From NCBI GenBank assembly GCA_902791025.1, contig CADATZ010000017.1, positions 24,400 through 88,399 on the forward strand: DNA of 64,000 nucleotides. The letters are read 5' to 3'. This document shows positions 1 through 8,131 of the stretch, in pieces. This DNA comes from an uncultured Chloroflexota bacterium (lineage in GTDB: Bacteria > Chloroflexota > Anaerolineae > Anaerolineales > Anaerolineaceae). How positions within the stretch are numbered: the stretch's first letter is position 1; each line of letters starts with the position of its first letter. The notes beneath the pieces were generated by a model that made no database searches, was not told the DNA's origin, and saw only the letters and a list, made by a program, of their open reading frames with translations. The position numbers and the translations under genes are program-made.

Positions 1-2
1 TG

Positions 3-212
3 ATCGATGCCTTGATCTGCGGACCTTACCGGCAGGATCTTCCACCGGCATATGAGCACTTCTGCTCTTCTTCCAATCAGGAACTTATCCTTCTGTCAGA
101 CCGTTACAAAAAAGAAGATTTTGGAAACCTGCCCCTCAGTGAATACATCATTGACGGGGAAGGAAATTCTGTTTTGAGTGGAATATGTTTGCATAAATCA
201 GTGTTTTCTTAA
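3..212 (+). CDS. C-terminal end of an NrdG-like radical-SAM activating protein (partial)
   Basis: The open frame runs in from the left edge, so only about the last 69 residues are visible and the real start is outside the window. The visible part contains DALICGPYRQDL, then SSNQELILLSDRY. This resembles the tail of anaerobic ribonucleotide reductase activases and related 4Fe-4S single-cluster radical-SAM proteins, which end with a D-x-L-x-x-G-x-Y stretch followed by a GSSNQ-type motif. The CxxxCxxC cluster motif would lie upstream and cannot be checked. The family assignment rests on this short match only. The next gene starts 60 bases downstream on the same strand. Confidence 0.5.
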   Translation: MDALICGPYRQDLPPAYEHFCSSSNQELILLSDRYKKEDFGNLPLSEYIIDGEGNSVLSGICLHKSVFS

Positions 213-272
213 CACTTCAAAATTTTTAAGGTAGAATAAATAAAATGAGTCCATATGGGAAGAGAGAGTGCC

Positions 273-1952
273 ATGGCAAATAAACGAAAAATCTTCATCT
301 TTTTGTTATTATTCTGTATTCTGACAATTTTCAGCGCAGCACAAGCCGCCAAAGACAAGGTTGACATATACCTTTTCCGCGGAGAAGGCTGTTCCCACTG
401 TGCACAGCTGGAGCCTTATCTGCTCTACCTGCAGGATGAAACCTACAAAGGCAAGATCAACCTGCATGAATACGAGATCTGGTACAACGAGGAAAATGCC
501 AAACTTGCCAGTCAGTTCCTTGAGGCCTACGGCGAAACCGACAACGGCGTCCCGATGACGTTCATTGGCGTCCACTACATTTCCGGCTTTAATGACGGAA
601 TGCAGACCGATTTCAAAGCCGCGATCGATGACGAACTGGCAAACGGTCCCACAGACCCGATGGATATCGTGAACGGGAAAATGACCCGCGGACGCATTCC
701 AGCTGATGAAGTCGTGAATGTCTATTTCTTCCGCGGGGAAGGCTGTTCTCACTGCGCGGAGGAGGAGCCCTTCCTTCAGCATCTTATTGACGATGTTTAC
801 GGGCCGAAGCTTGTCGTCCATGAATACGAGGTCTGGTACAACGAAGAGAACGCAGCTTATGCCGAACAATTTGCTAAGGCTTATGGCGCGGAAATGACCG
901 GCGTCCCGCTCACCTTTATCGGCACCCACTTCTATACCGGGTTCAACTCCAGCTATGAAGAGCTGTTCACCCAGGCGATCGAAGAAGAACTTGCCGCCGG
1001 GCCTATCAACCCGAAGGATATCGCCGATGGTGTTCTGACACTGGAACAGGTGAACGAAGCCCGAGAAGTAAAAAAAAATGATGTTCAAAACACCGTGATC
1101 AATGTCCCGCTCATCGGGCAGGTCGATCTGAAAAACAAGGGGTTGCTCCTGACCACCACCATCATTGGTCTTGTGGACGGGGTCAACCCCTGTTCTTTAT
1201 GGGTACTCACCATGCTGCTGGCAATGGTAATCCACACCGACTCCCGCAAAAAGACGCTGATAATTGGATTCGTCTATTTATTCATCACCGCCGCAATTTA
1301 TGCTCTCTTCATTCTCGGCGTTTTCTCTCTGCTGAGCTATGTGCGCTACCTGAAGTGGATCCAGATCATTGTTGCCATCATCACGCTGGTGCTGGGGCTC
1401 ATCAATCTCAAGGACTATTTCTTCTTCAAACAGGGCGTTTCTCTCACCATCGATGACGACAAGAAGCCAGAGCTTTACAAAAAGATGCGCAACGTCATCA
1501 AAAATTCCGATAACGTCTGGACGATGATCGGCGCGACGGTCGTACTCGCAGCAGGTGTTTCCCTCGTGGAGTTCTCCTGCACCGCGGCCTTCCCGGTGAT
1601 CTGGTCCAATATTCTTGCCGCCCATGGCGTGTCAAAGCTGGAATTTGCCGCACATCTGCTGCTCTATATGCTGCTCTATCAACTGGATGAGCTGATCATT
1701 TTCCTTGTGGTCGTTGTCACCATGAAGTCAAAGAAGATGGAAGAAAAACACGGACAGATTCTCAAGCTCTTCAGCGGCTGCCTGATGGTTATCCTTTCCC
1801 TGGTGATGATCTTCAAGCCGGTCCTGATGAATGATCTGGGCTCGACACTCATCATCTTCGGCGGAGCAATGGCGATCACGCTGATCGTTCTGTTCATAAC
1901 AACAAAGATCCTTCCTAAACATGGGATCTATATCGGGCATATGAGGAAGTAG
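273..1952 (+). CDS. Double thioredoxin-like domain fused to a DsbD/CcdA-like membrane electron-transfer core
   Basis: A 559-residue membrane protein, probably moving reducing equivalents across the membrane to extracytoplasmic thiols. A signal-anchor covers about residues 5-26. Two tandem thioredoxin/glutaredoxin-like domains follow, each with a GEGCSHC active site (Cys40/Cys43 and Cys158/Cys161) and a cis-proline motif (GVPMTF, GVPLTF). From about residue 290 there are roughly seven membrane helices with two lone cysteines in DsbD-like settings, NPCSLW (Cys307) and EFSCTAAF (Cys436). The ATG at 273 is preferred over the one at 255 because an AAGAGAGAG purine run sits about 4 bases before it and it opens a clean signal sequence. 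Classical DsbD has one thioredoxin domain at the C-terminus, so an N-terminal duplicated pair is unusual. The stop codon lies in the first unit of a heptamer array. Confidence 0.8.
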   Translation: MANKRKIFIFLLLFCILTIFSAAQAAKDKVDIYLFRGEGCSHCAQLEPYLLYLQDETYKGKINLHEYEIWYNEENAKLASQFLEAYGETDNGVPMTFIGVHYISGFNDGMQTDFKAAIDDELANGPTDPMDIVNGKMTRGRIPADEVVNVYFFRGEGCSHCAEEEPFLQHLIDDVYGPKLVVHEYEVWYNEENAAYAEQFAKAYGAEMTGVPLTFIGTHFYTGFNSSYEELFTQAIEEELAAGPINPKDIADGVLTLEQVNEAREVKKNDVQNTVINVPLIGQVDLKNKGLLLTTTIIGLVDGVNPCSLWVLTMLLAMVIHTDSRKKTLIIGFVYLFITAAIYALFILGVFSLLSYVRYLKWIQIIVAIITLVLGLINLKDYFFFKQGVSLTIDDDKKPELYKKMRNVIKNSDNVWTMIGATVVLAAGVSLVEFSCTAAFPVIWSNILAAHGVSKLEFAAHLLLYMLLYQLDELIIFLVVVVTMKSKKMEEKHGQILKLFSGCLMVILSLVMIFKPVLMNDLGSTLIIFGGAMAITLIVLFITTKILPKHGIYIGHMRK

Positions 1953-2101
1953 GAGTTAGGAGATAGGAGATAGGAGATAGAAGATAGAAGATAGACGTTG
2001 AGAGTGATTAGAGAGTAATTCTTACTTCTTCATTCTTCATTCTTCATTCTTCATTCTTCAATTATTCACCATTCACTATTCACTATTCACTATTCACTAA
2101 T
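1950..2101. repeat. Degenerate heptamer array H1 (purine-rich then pyrimidine-rich)
   Basis: Starting on the stop codon of the thiol-redox gene, the sequence reads TAGGAGT, TAGGAGA (three times), TAGAAGA and so on with period 7. After a short spacer it becomes pyrimidine-rich heptamers (CTTCATT several times, TTCACTA four times) that run up to the ATG of the MBOAT gene. The two halves are roughly complementary and could fold on each other. No gene is visible inside. Confidence 0.85.
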
Positions 2102-2102
2102 T

Positions 2103-3539
2103 ATGTCCTTTTCGAGTCTTGAATTTCTCTTCTTTTTCTTCCCGGCCGTCCTCGCTGTCAACTATATTCTGCCGGCGAGGATCCGAAATTACTGGCTGCT
2201 GGCAGCCAGTCTCTTTTTCTACGCCTGGGGAGAATCAACATTTTTTCTGCTCCTCGTTTCCTCCATTCTGGTAAATTACTCACTTGGGCTCTTACTGGAA
2301 AGGCTCGGCCGGTCCGGAAAGAAGCATGGTATCCGGAAAGGGATGTTCATCCTGCTCCTGCTGCTGAACTTCACGCCGCTGTTCCTTTTCAAATATCTCA
2401 ACGCCATCACAGGGGCGGTCCGGTCCGTGGTTCCCGCATGGCAGGGTGTGATCCCGCAGACTTCTTTTATCCTGCCTCTGGCAATTTCCTTTTACACCTT
2501 CCAGTCAATCAGCTACATCATCGATATTTACCGCGGCATGCCGGCGGAAAAGAATCCCTTCAAGTATGCACTATTTATCTGCTTCTTTCCCCAACTGCTG
2601 CAGGGACCTATCCTGCGCTATGGGGACTTCCGCCCGCAGCTGGAAGGGCGAAAGATCAGTGCGGATGGGTTTTCGGAAGGGATCCTGCGCTTCCTGACCG
2701 GGTTCAATCAGAAGATGCTGCTGGCGAACATTCTCTCAGAAGCGGCCAACGCGGCATTTGACGCAGCTGAGATCAGCGTGGCAATGGCATGGCTTGGGAT
2801 GGCAGCCTATTCTCTGCAACTGTATTTTGACTTTGCCGGTTATTCAGATATGGCTGTTGGGTTGGGGAAGATGTTCGGCTTCAGTCTCGCCGAAAACTTT
2901 GATTTTCCTTACGCTTCAGGGACCGTCACCGAGTTTTGGCGGCGCTGGCACATTACGTTGGGTGCCTGGTTCCGCGATTATCTGTATTTTCCGCTGGGCG
3001 GCTCCCGGGTGAAGTCAAAATTCCACATCGTGCTGAACCTGCTGATCGTCTGGCTGGCAACGGGTATCTGGCACGGTGCAGACCTGACCTTCATCCTCTG
3101 GGGGCTGCTGCATGGGGTTATCATCGTACTCGAGAAATTAACGAACCTGCCAAAGCGGCTTGAAACGAACCGAACAATCCGGCTTCTATACCATGGCGTG
3201 GTATTATTCATCGCCATGTTCGGCTGGATGCTCTTCCGCGCGGACGGTATGCCGCGGGCAATTCGCTATGCGGCGTCTTTATTCAAATTAGCCGGCAATC
3301 CCTGGCGGGACAGTTTGTTCAAGTTCAACTCACGTGAATACATCGTGACATTCTTCTTCGCCGTCATTGGCGCCTTTCCGCTCTGCCGGGAGCTCCGCCT
3401 CCGTCTCAGTGCCATGGGAAATTCCGCCGCCGCACAAGTCCGCCTTGTCTGGTACCTCGTCCAGCTGATTCTGGCAGTGATCAGCGTCTCCAGCCTCGTA
3501 ATGGGCAGCCACAATCCCTTCTGGTACACAAATTTCTGA
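2103..3539 (+). CDS. MBOAT-family membrane O-acyltransferase (AlgI/DltB-like)
   Basis: A 478-residue polytopic protein of the membrane-bound O-acyltransferase family, which transfers acyl groups (usually acetyl) to extracellular polysaccharides or teichoic acids. The N-terminal FYAWGE stretch, the conserved WRRWHITLGAWFRDYLYFPLGGSR block (about residues 280-302) and the catalytic-histidine motif GIWHGADLTFILWG are all present, within about ten hydrophobic segments. Length fits AlgI. AlgI-type enzymes normally work with an AlgJ/AlgX-like SGNH/DHHW partner; none is encoded next to it, so the acceptor is unknown. No Shine-Dalgarno sequence precedes the ATG, which lies directly after the heptamer array. 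A hairpin terminator follows at about 3605. Confidence 0.88.
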   Translation: MSFSSLEFLFFFFPAVLAVNYILPARIRNYWLLAASLFFYAWGESTFFLLLVSSILVNYSLGLLLERLGRSGKKHGIRKGMFILLLLLNFTPLFLFKYLNAITGAVRSVVPAWQGVIPQTSFILPLAISFYTFQSISYIIDIYRGMPAEKNPFKYALFICFFPQLLQGPILRYGDFRPQLEGRKISADGFSEGILRFLTGFNQKMLLANILSEAANAAFDAAEISVAMAWLGMAAYSLQLYFDFAGYSDMAVGLGKMFGFSLAENFDFPYASGTVTEFWRRWHITLGAWFRDYLYFPLGGSRVKSKFHIVLNLLIVWLATGIWHGADLTFILWGLLHGVIIVLEKLTNLPKRLETNRTIRLLYHGVVLFIAMFGWMLFRADGMPRAIRYAASLFKLAGNPWRDSLFKFNSREYIVTFFFAVIGAFPLCRELRLRLSAMGNSAAAQVRLVWYLVQLILAVISVSSLVMGSHNPFWYTNF

Positions 3540-3604
3540 GAAAATCACGTGATTGTAACCTTATAAGCGCCACTGACAGAGAACCAGGTATGCTTTGGTA
3601 AGAA

Positions 3605-3634
3605 AAAAGGCCGCATTGATACGGCCTCTTTTCC
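3605..3634 (+). terminator. Intrinsic terminator after the MBOAT gene
   Basis: GGCCG and CGGCC form a stem around an 8-base loop, preceded by an A-run and followed by TCTTTTCC. It suits ending transcription from the MBOAT gene. Confidence 0.7.
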
Positions 3635-3664
3635 TATTTCATTTCAATTATTCAATTACATGAA

Positions 3665-3734
3665 CGGGACACGAGTACTGTTTTGATTTGTCAGATACGC
3701 AGCAACATCAAAGTTGTCTGAATGTGTCCCGTAT
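3665..3734. repeat. Inverted repeat between convergent genes
   Basis: ACGGGACAC and GTGTCCCGT form perfect 9-base arms about 50 bases apart. It lies just downstream of the minus-strand ABC operon. It may help 3'-end formation but has no long T-run. Confidence 0.45.
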
Positions 3735-3742
3735 TGTTTAGA

Positions 3743-4201
3743 TCAAATATCTCCAAGAGCGAATTCATCGGTTACAATTTCTTCTTCAGCCGGGCTGGAT
3801 TCAACCGCCATGGAGACGAACTCACTCAGGTAAACGCTTTCCGGAGCGCCTGCCAGCAGGGCGGGCATATTCAGAACAATGCCGTCCATGTTATAAGGCA
3901 GCTTCACTGTAAGCTCATGCGAGACTGCTTCTGCACCCTTTTCCGGGGTAACTTCTACAGTGCATTTAAAATTCTGACCGATCCAGGTGGCCATGCCGCG
4001 GTCGCCGTCACTCAGACGGGCAACCCGTTCACCATTGACAAAAATCGCGGTGCGATATCCGGGTGTCAGGGTCTCGCCGTTATACTCGATGGCTTTTGCA
4101 TCGAAGTACACAGTGTGGCCTCGTCCGATGATGAACATACAGGCGGCGATACCTAGGATCACAACAACAGTACAGATTTTCGCGATCAAACTTTTTTTCA
4201 T
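3743..4201 (-). CDS. Small membrane-anchored protein of the DUF3798-type ABC operon
   Basis: A 152-residue protein with one N-terminal membrane helix (about residues 6-26) and an extracytoplasmic domain that I would expect to be beta-rich. I do not recognise a motif; small anchored proteins of this sort (possibly DUF6672) occur beside this class of ABC transporter. It is the last gene of the operon: its start overlaps the end of the second permease by four bases (ATGA), so the two are translationally coupled. This suggests a role as an accessory or stabilising subunit of the transporter, but that is inferred from position only. The C-terminus is acidic. Confidence 0.7.
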   Translation of the reverse strand: MKKSLIAKICTVVVILGIAACMFIIGRGHTVYFDAKAIEYNGETLTPGYRTAIFVNGERVARLSDGDRGMATWIGQNFKCTVEVTPEKGAEAVSHELTVKLPYNMDGIVLNMPALLAGAPESVYLSEFVSMAVESSPAEEEIVTDEFALGDI

Positions 4202-5301
4202 TTTGCTGCCTCCTCTGCTTTCTGGTCCAGCTCAAGCTGACGGGCTGCGTTGCTTTTCTGATTGCGTTTCTTGGTCTCATACATGATCAGTGCGACCGTA
4301 ATGACCGCGTAGGAAACAAACACGCGGAAGTATTCACCGATCATGGAGTCACCGGTGATGACCGCACCGGCTTTCGGGGCGACGATGAACATCAGGTGGA
4401 ACAAAATCACACCGAGGAACACATTGCCAATGGAGGCCTTGTCAACCGAAGCACCGCCGACCAGCAGTGCCGCGATACAGAACATACCGATTTGGGAATG
4501 CGCACTGTATGTGGAGATATTGCCCATATTCTGCAGGTAGATCACCATACCGAAACCAGCAAGCACTGTGGAGATGATGATGGAAAGAATGCGGGTCCGT
4601 TCAACCGCGATACCGGCGGAGCGGGCAACTTCCATATCCTGACCGACCGCGCGCATGTCCTGTCCCAGTTTTGTCCGGCGGAACCAGACAATGATGAGAC
4701 ACATAATGGCGATGATGACCAATGTCAAAACCGGGATCTTCACACCCTGAATACGGATCGCCCAGGCATTATCCAACACCTGACGCATATTCAGCAAAGA
4801 AACAGTGTTGCGGATACCGTAACCGCGCGGCAGCTTGATGGTGGAGTGCTTGATCGGGATGATCGGGCCCATCATATACAGCACGACAAGCTGATAGCAG
4901 CCATTGATAAAATAGCTGATGATGTAACTGGTGACCATTTCACGACCCTTCGCCCGGTTCAGGATTGTACCGCAAAGCCAGCCAAGCAAAACCGAAATCG
5001 GGATGGAAACGATCATCGCCAAAACGACACCCGGGATGCCCCAGATCTGCCAGTCAGCCACAAAAATCAATGCGATTTCCGCAGCCATGGCACCCAGCGT
5101 CATACCGAAGTTCAAGCCCATACCGGCCATGATCGGGATCAGCAGGGAAAGGATCAGGAAGGCGTTGCGCCCCAAACGGGTGATGATCTCGTTGATCAGG
5201 TACGCCGGAGAAAAACCGGAAAGCGGGATACAAATCGCGCAGATGATGATGAACATGATCGGCACGGAGTTGTCACGAACAAAATTGCCAAGCTTCTTCA
5301 T
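4198..5301 (-). CDS. ABC transporter permease (BPD_transp_2 family), second of a pair
   Basis: A 367-residue integral membrane permease of the sugar/nucleoside-type ABC family, with about nine hydrophobic segments. The segment LLVGGASVDKASIGNVFLG near residue 300 matches the GGxS...G loop common in RbsC-like permeases. The charged C-terminal tail is cytoplasmic. It overlaps the upstream permease by four bases and the downstream small gene by four bases. Paired with that permease it would form the heterodimeric membrane pore for the substrate delivered by the binding protein at 8132-9313. Confidence 0.88.
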   Translation of the reverse strand: MKKLGNFVRDNSVPIMFIIICAICIPLSGFSPAYLINEIITRLGRNAFLILSLLIPIMAGMGLNFGMTLGAMAAEIALIFVADWQIWGIPGVVLAMIVSIPISVLLGWLCGTILNRAKGREMVTSYIISYFINGCYQLVVLYMMGPIIPIKHSTIKLPRGYGIRNTVSLLNMRQVLDNAWAIRIQGVKIPVLTLVIIAIMCLIIVWFRRTKLGQDMRAVGQDMEVARSAGIAVERTRILSIIISTVLAGFGMVIYLQNMGNISTYSAHSQIGMFCIAALLVGGASVDKASIGNVFLGVILFHLMFIVAPKAGAVITGDSMIGEYFRVFVSYAVITVALIMYETKKRNQKSNAARQLELDQKAEEAAK

Positions 5302-6365
5302 TTCGTTGCCTCCGTCTTTCTTGTCAGAGCATACAGGATCATGCCGTTAGAGGCAATCACACGGATCACCTCACTCATATCCATATGGATCATGGAGTTC
5401 ATCACAGTCGGGGTCATGGTTACGATCCCCTGGAAGAGGAAAGTACCGATGATCACGTTAGTGATGGAAGCTTTATTAACCGAAGCACCGCCGATCAAAA
5501 TCGCGGAAACCGCCGGCAGCGCCATGTAAAACGGCGCCATGTAAAGTTGAACAAATCCGAAACCCTGTTCATAAACCAGAATACCGATGGCACCCAGCCA
5601 GGTGGACATTACCACAGAAAGCATACGGGTCTTATCAATATCGATCCCGGCTGCCTTCGCGAAGGTCGGGTTGGAGCCGACAGCGGTCATAGCGGTACCG
5701 GTCTTGGTGTGCAGGAATGCCCACATCAAAAAGGCAAAGAGGGCAAAGAACAGCAGCGTCCCGGTTGGGATGGAAAGCTTGCCAATGTTGATCTGGAGAA
5801 TGTTTGCCAGAGCTTTGTCATAGTAACCTTCCAGAGAAATCGTAGTACGCAAACCCTTCCCGGCAAGACCCCAGACCATGTTGGGACTGTGATAAGGCAG
5901 CAGCAGCCACATCATACACATGAAGGAGACCGAGCTGAAACCGACATAGGTCGCGATCATCATTTCACCGCCCTTGATCTTATTCAGCAGTGCACCATAA
6001 GCAAGGCCGAAAAGAATCGCGAAAGGAGTAGCAATTACGATAGCCATGATAAAGCTGAAGAAGCCATGGAAGCCCCACTCAATTGAAAGGGTGGCTCCCA
6101 ACAGGCCGGATATGATCCCCAGCGGCAGACCGAAGTTCAAGCCGCACCCGGAGTGGATCATCGGCACCATAGCAAGGACCATGATCGCGTTCCAGCTGAA
6201 ACGGTTGATCGTGTTCGTGATCTGCGTCCAGAAATCTGCACCCACAAACGGCGCAGCAATAAATAACACAAGCAGGAAGGCGGCAATGATCAGACGAGGC
6301 AGACCGAAGCTGTTCACCATCCCTTTTAGCTTGTCCATGAAAGTAGTGGTTTTTGTTTCTTCCAT
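5298..6365 (-). CDS. ABC transporter permease (BPD_transp_2 family), first of a pair
   Basis: A 355-residue permease, paralogous to the next gene. It has about nine membrane segments and the family segment ILIGGASVNKASITNVIIG close to the C-terminus. The N-terminus carries about 25 cytoplasmic residues before the first helix. The gene starts 7 bases after the ATPase stop and overlaps the next permease by four bases. The order ATPase, permease, permease is standard for sugar/nucleoside-type importers. The substrate cannot be deduced from the sequence. Confidence 0.88.
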   Translation of the reverse strand: MEETKTTTFMDKLKGMVNSFGLPRLIIAAFLLVLFIAAPFVGADFWTQITNTINRFSWNAIMVLAMVPMIHSGCGLNFGLPLGIISGLLGATLSIEWGFHGFFSFIMAIVIATPFAILFGLAYGALLNKIKGGEMMIATYVGFSSVSFMCMMWLLLPYHSPNMVWGLAGKGLRTTISLEGYYDKALANILQINIGKLSIPTGTLLFFALFAFLMWAFLHTKTGTAMTAVGSNPTFAKAAGIDIDKTRMLSVVMSTWLGAIGILVYEQGFGFVQLYMAPFYMALPAVSAILIGGASVNKASITNVIIGTFLFQGIVTMTPTVMNSMIHMDMSEVIRVIASNGMILYALTRKTEATK

Positions 6366-6372
6366 ATCAGCC

Positions 6373-7971
6373 TCATTTCACCATACTGACCATCAGTTCA
6401 CCAAATTCCTCGGAAGTTGAACTCGCGGGCAGGATCCCGGCAATTTTACCGCCGGAGACGATCGCGATGCGGTCACAAGTCATGCGCAATTCTTCCAGTT
6501 CAGAGGAAATCATAACCACAGTCACGCCGGAATCGTGGTTGAATTTCCGCAGCGCTTCCAGCACCAGGGCTTTGGCGCCGACATCAATACCGCGGGTCGG
6601 TTCGGAGACAAACAGGAACTGCGGTTCCAGCGCGAAGGATTTTGCCAGGCAGATCTTCTGCTGGTTCCCGCCGGAAAGCTCGCGGGCTTTCTGCTGCGGA
6701 CCGGTGCATTTGATTTGCAGCAGGTCGATATAATATTCAGTGACTTCTTTGATAGCTGCTTCATCGCGCCAGCTTACCAGGCCACCCAGATATTTTTTCA
6801 GGAATTTATTCTTGATCTGCATTGCCGGAAAAGCGACGTTCCAGCCGAGAGATTCATCCAGCAGCAGACCGACGCCTCTGCGGTCTTCCGAAACAAATGC
6901 AAGCTCCGCGTCCAGACATTTCCGGGGCGAATTCAGCGGGATCTTCTTTCCCATAAAAGTCACTTCACCGCCGGCTTCATAAAGTCCCATGATGCCATTC
7001 GGGATACCAAGCTTCCCTTGTCCGGCAAGGCCGCCGATACCCAGAATTTCACCTTTACGAATGTCCAGATTGACGTTGCGGACAGTTTCACCGGGCATAT
7101 CCACCCAAAGCTTGCGGATGGACATCACGATTTCTTTGTCCTTGCCATCCTCCACAGCTACCTTTTTAGCCGCTGCTGTGTTGTCAACGGAACGGCCGAC
7201 CATCCAGCGGGTCACTTCCGGAATCGTTGTTTCCTTTGCGGCAACATCCTGCACGACATGACCGTCACGCATCACAACAACACGGTCACAGACCTCCATG
7301 ATCTCATGCAGACGATGCGTGATGAAGATCACAGCGATACCGCGGGAGGCCATACCCTTAATGGAGTCCAGCAGTGCAACTGCCTCTTTTTCTGTCAGAA
7401 CCGCGGTCGGTTCATCCAGGATCAGCAGCTTGAGTTTATCGTTGCTGAGCTCGCGGGCAATTTCCGTAAACTGTTTGTGTCCCACCGGCATTTCCGAGAT
7501 GATCATTTTGTCATCGATCTTAACACCCATCTTGTCAATAGCGGCGCGGGCATCATTTGTGAGTTTCTTCCGGTTCAGAACGTTCATTCGTTCGCCGAAA
7601 ACTTCGGAAACAACGCTCTTTTTTGTCGGCTCCCGATTCAGCAGAATATTTTCAGCAGCTGAAAAACCGGGGATCAATGAAAATTCCTGATGGACCATAC
7701 CGAGACCGGCTGCCAACGCGTCAAATGGCGAATTAAAAACGACCTTCTGCCCATTAAGCAGAACATCTCCGCCATAACCACCGGTATCCCGAATCTCGTC
7801 CATACCAAAGAGAATTTTCATCAGGGTACTTTTCCCGGCACCGTTTTCACCGACAAGACCCAACACTTCCCCTTCATGCAGGGTCAGGTTGATGTCCATC
7901 AGCACCTGGTTGCCGAAAAAGTCTTTCTTGATGTTTTTCATCTCCAGTAACGGAGCTTTCTCATTATTCAT
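6373..7971 (-). CDS. Sugar/nucleoside-type ABC transporter ATPase with two nucleotide-binding domains
   Basis: A 532-residue cytoplasmic ATPase with two fused ABC domains, the layout of RbsA/MglA/YufO-type importers. Domain 1 has Walker A GENGAGKST, an imperfect signature (PVGHKQFTEIA) and Walker B LLILDEPTAVL. Domain 2 has a degenerate Walker A (GLAGQGKLG) but an intact signature LSGGNQQK and the segment FVSEPTRGIDVGAK. Only the first site is likely to be fully catalytic, as is common in this family. The gene is separated from the binding-protein gene by a terminator and a heptamer array, so its expression is probably set below that of the binding protein. Confidence 0.9.
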   Translation of the reverse strand: MNNEKAPLLEMKNIKKDFFGNQVLMDINLTLHEGEVLGLVGENGAGKSTLMKILFGMDEIRDTGGYGGDVLLNGQKVVFNSPFDALAAGLGMVHQEFSLIPGFSAAENILLNREPTKKSVVSEVFGERMNVLNRKKLTNDARAAIDKMGVKIDDKMIISEMPVGHKQFTEIARELSNDKLKLLILDEPTAVLTEKEAVALLDSIKGMASRGIAVIFITHRLHEIMEVCDRVVVMRDGHVVQDVAAKETTIPEVTRWMVGRSVDNTAAAKKVAVEDGKDKEIVMSIRKLWVDMPGETVRNVNLDIRKGEILGIGGLAGQGKLGIPNGIMGLYEAGGEVTFMGKKIPLNSPRKCLDAELAFVSEDRRGVGLLLDESLGWNVAFPAMQIKNKFLKKYLGGLVSWRDEAAIKEVTEYYIDLLQIKCTGPQQKARELSGGNQQKICLAKSFALEPQFLFVSEPTRGIDVGAKALVLEALRKFNHDSGVTVVMISSELEELRMTCDRIAIVSGGKIAGILPASSTSEEFGELMVSMVK

Positions 7972-7977
7972 AACAAA

Positions 7978-8072
7978 TCCTTTAGGGTTTAGGGTTTAGG
8001 TTTTAGGGGTTAGAAAGGAGCTTCTATCGCAGATATTCACCTAACACCTAACACCTAACACCTAACACCTTT
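7978..8072. repeat. Degenerate heptamer array H2 inside the ABC operon
   Basis: On the plus strand, TTTAGGG-type heptamers (7978-8015) and CACCTAA heptamers (8037-8069) flank about 20 unrelated bases. Read along the minus-strand transcript, a GGTGTTA array precedes a CCCTAAA array that ends next to the ATPase start codon. TTAGG can pair with CCTAA, so the RNA could form a long imperfect hairpin over the ribosome-binding region. Confidence 0.85.
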
Positions 8073-8090
8073 GATATAAGGAAAGGGGAG

Positions 8091-8117
8091 CACGGGTGGC
8101 TCCCCTTCTTTACGGCT
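8091..8117 (-). terminator. Hairpin between the binding-protein gene and the ATPase gene
   Basis: GGGGAGC pairs with GCTCCCC around a short loop, followed on the minus strand by TTTCCTT. This is a plausible partial terminator that would keep binding-protein mRNA in excess over the transporter genes. Confidence 0.65.
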
Positions 8118-8131
8118 AATTCAAAGAAAAA

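Noticed and set aside
6535..7662. 375-residue plus-strand frame over the ABC ATPase gene
   Set aside because: Shadow of a gene with clear Walker motifs on the minus strand.
7978..8072. CRISPR array
   Set aside because: Units are 7 bases, without spacers, and no cas genes are present.
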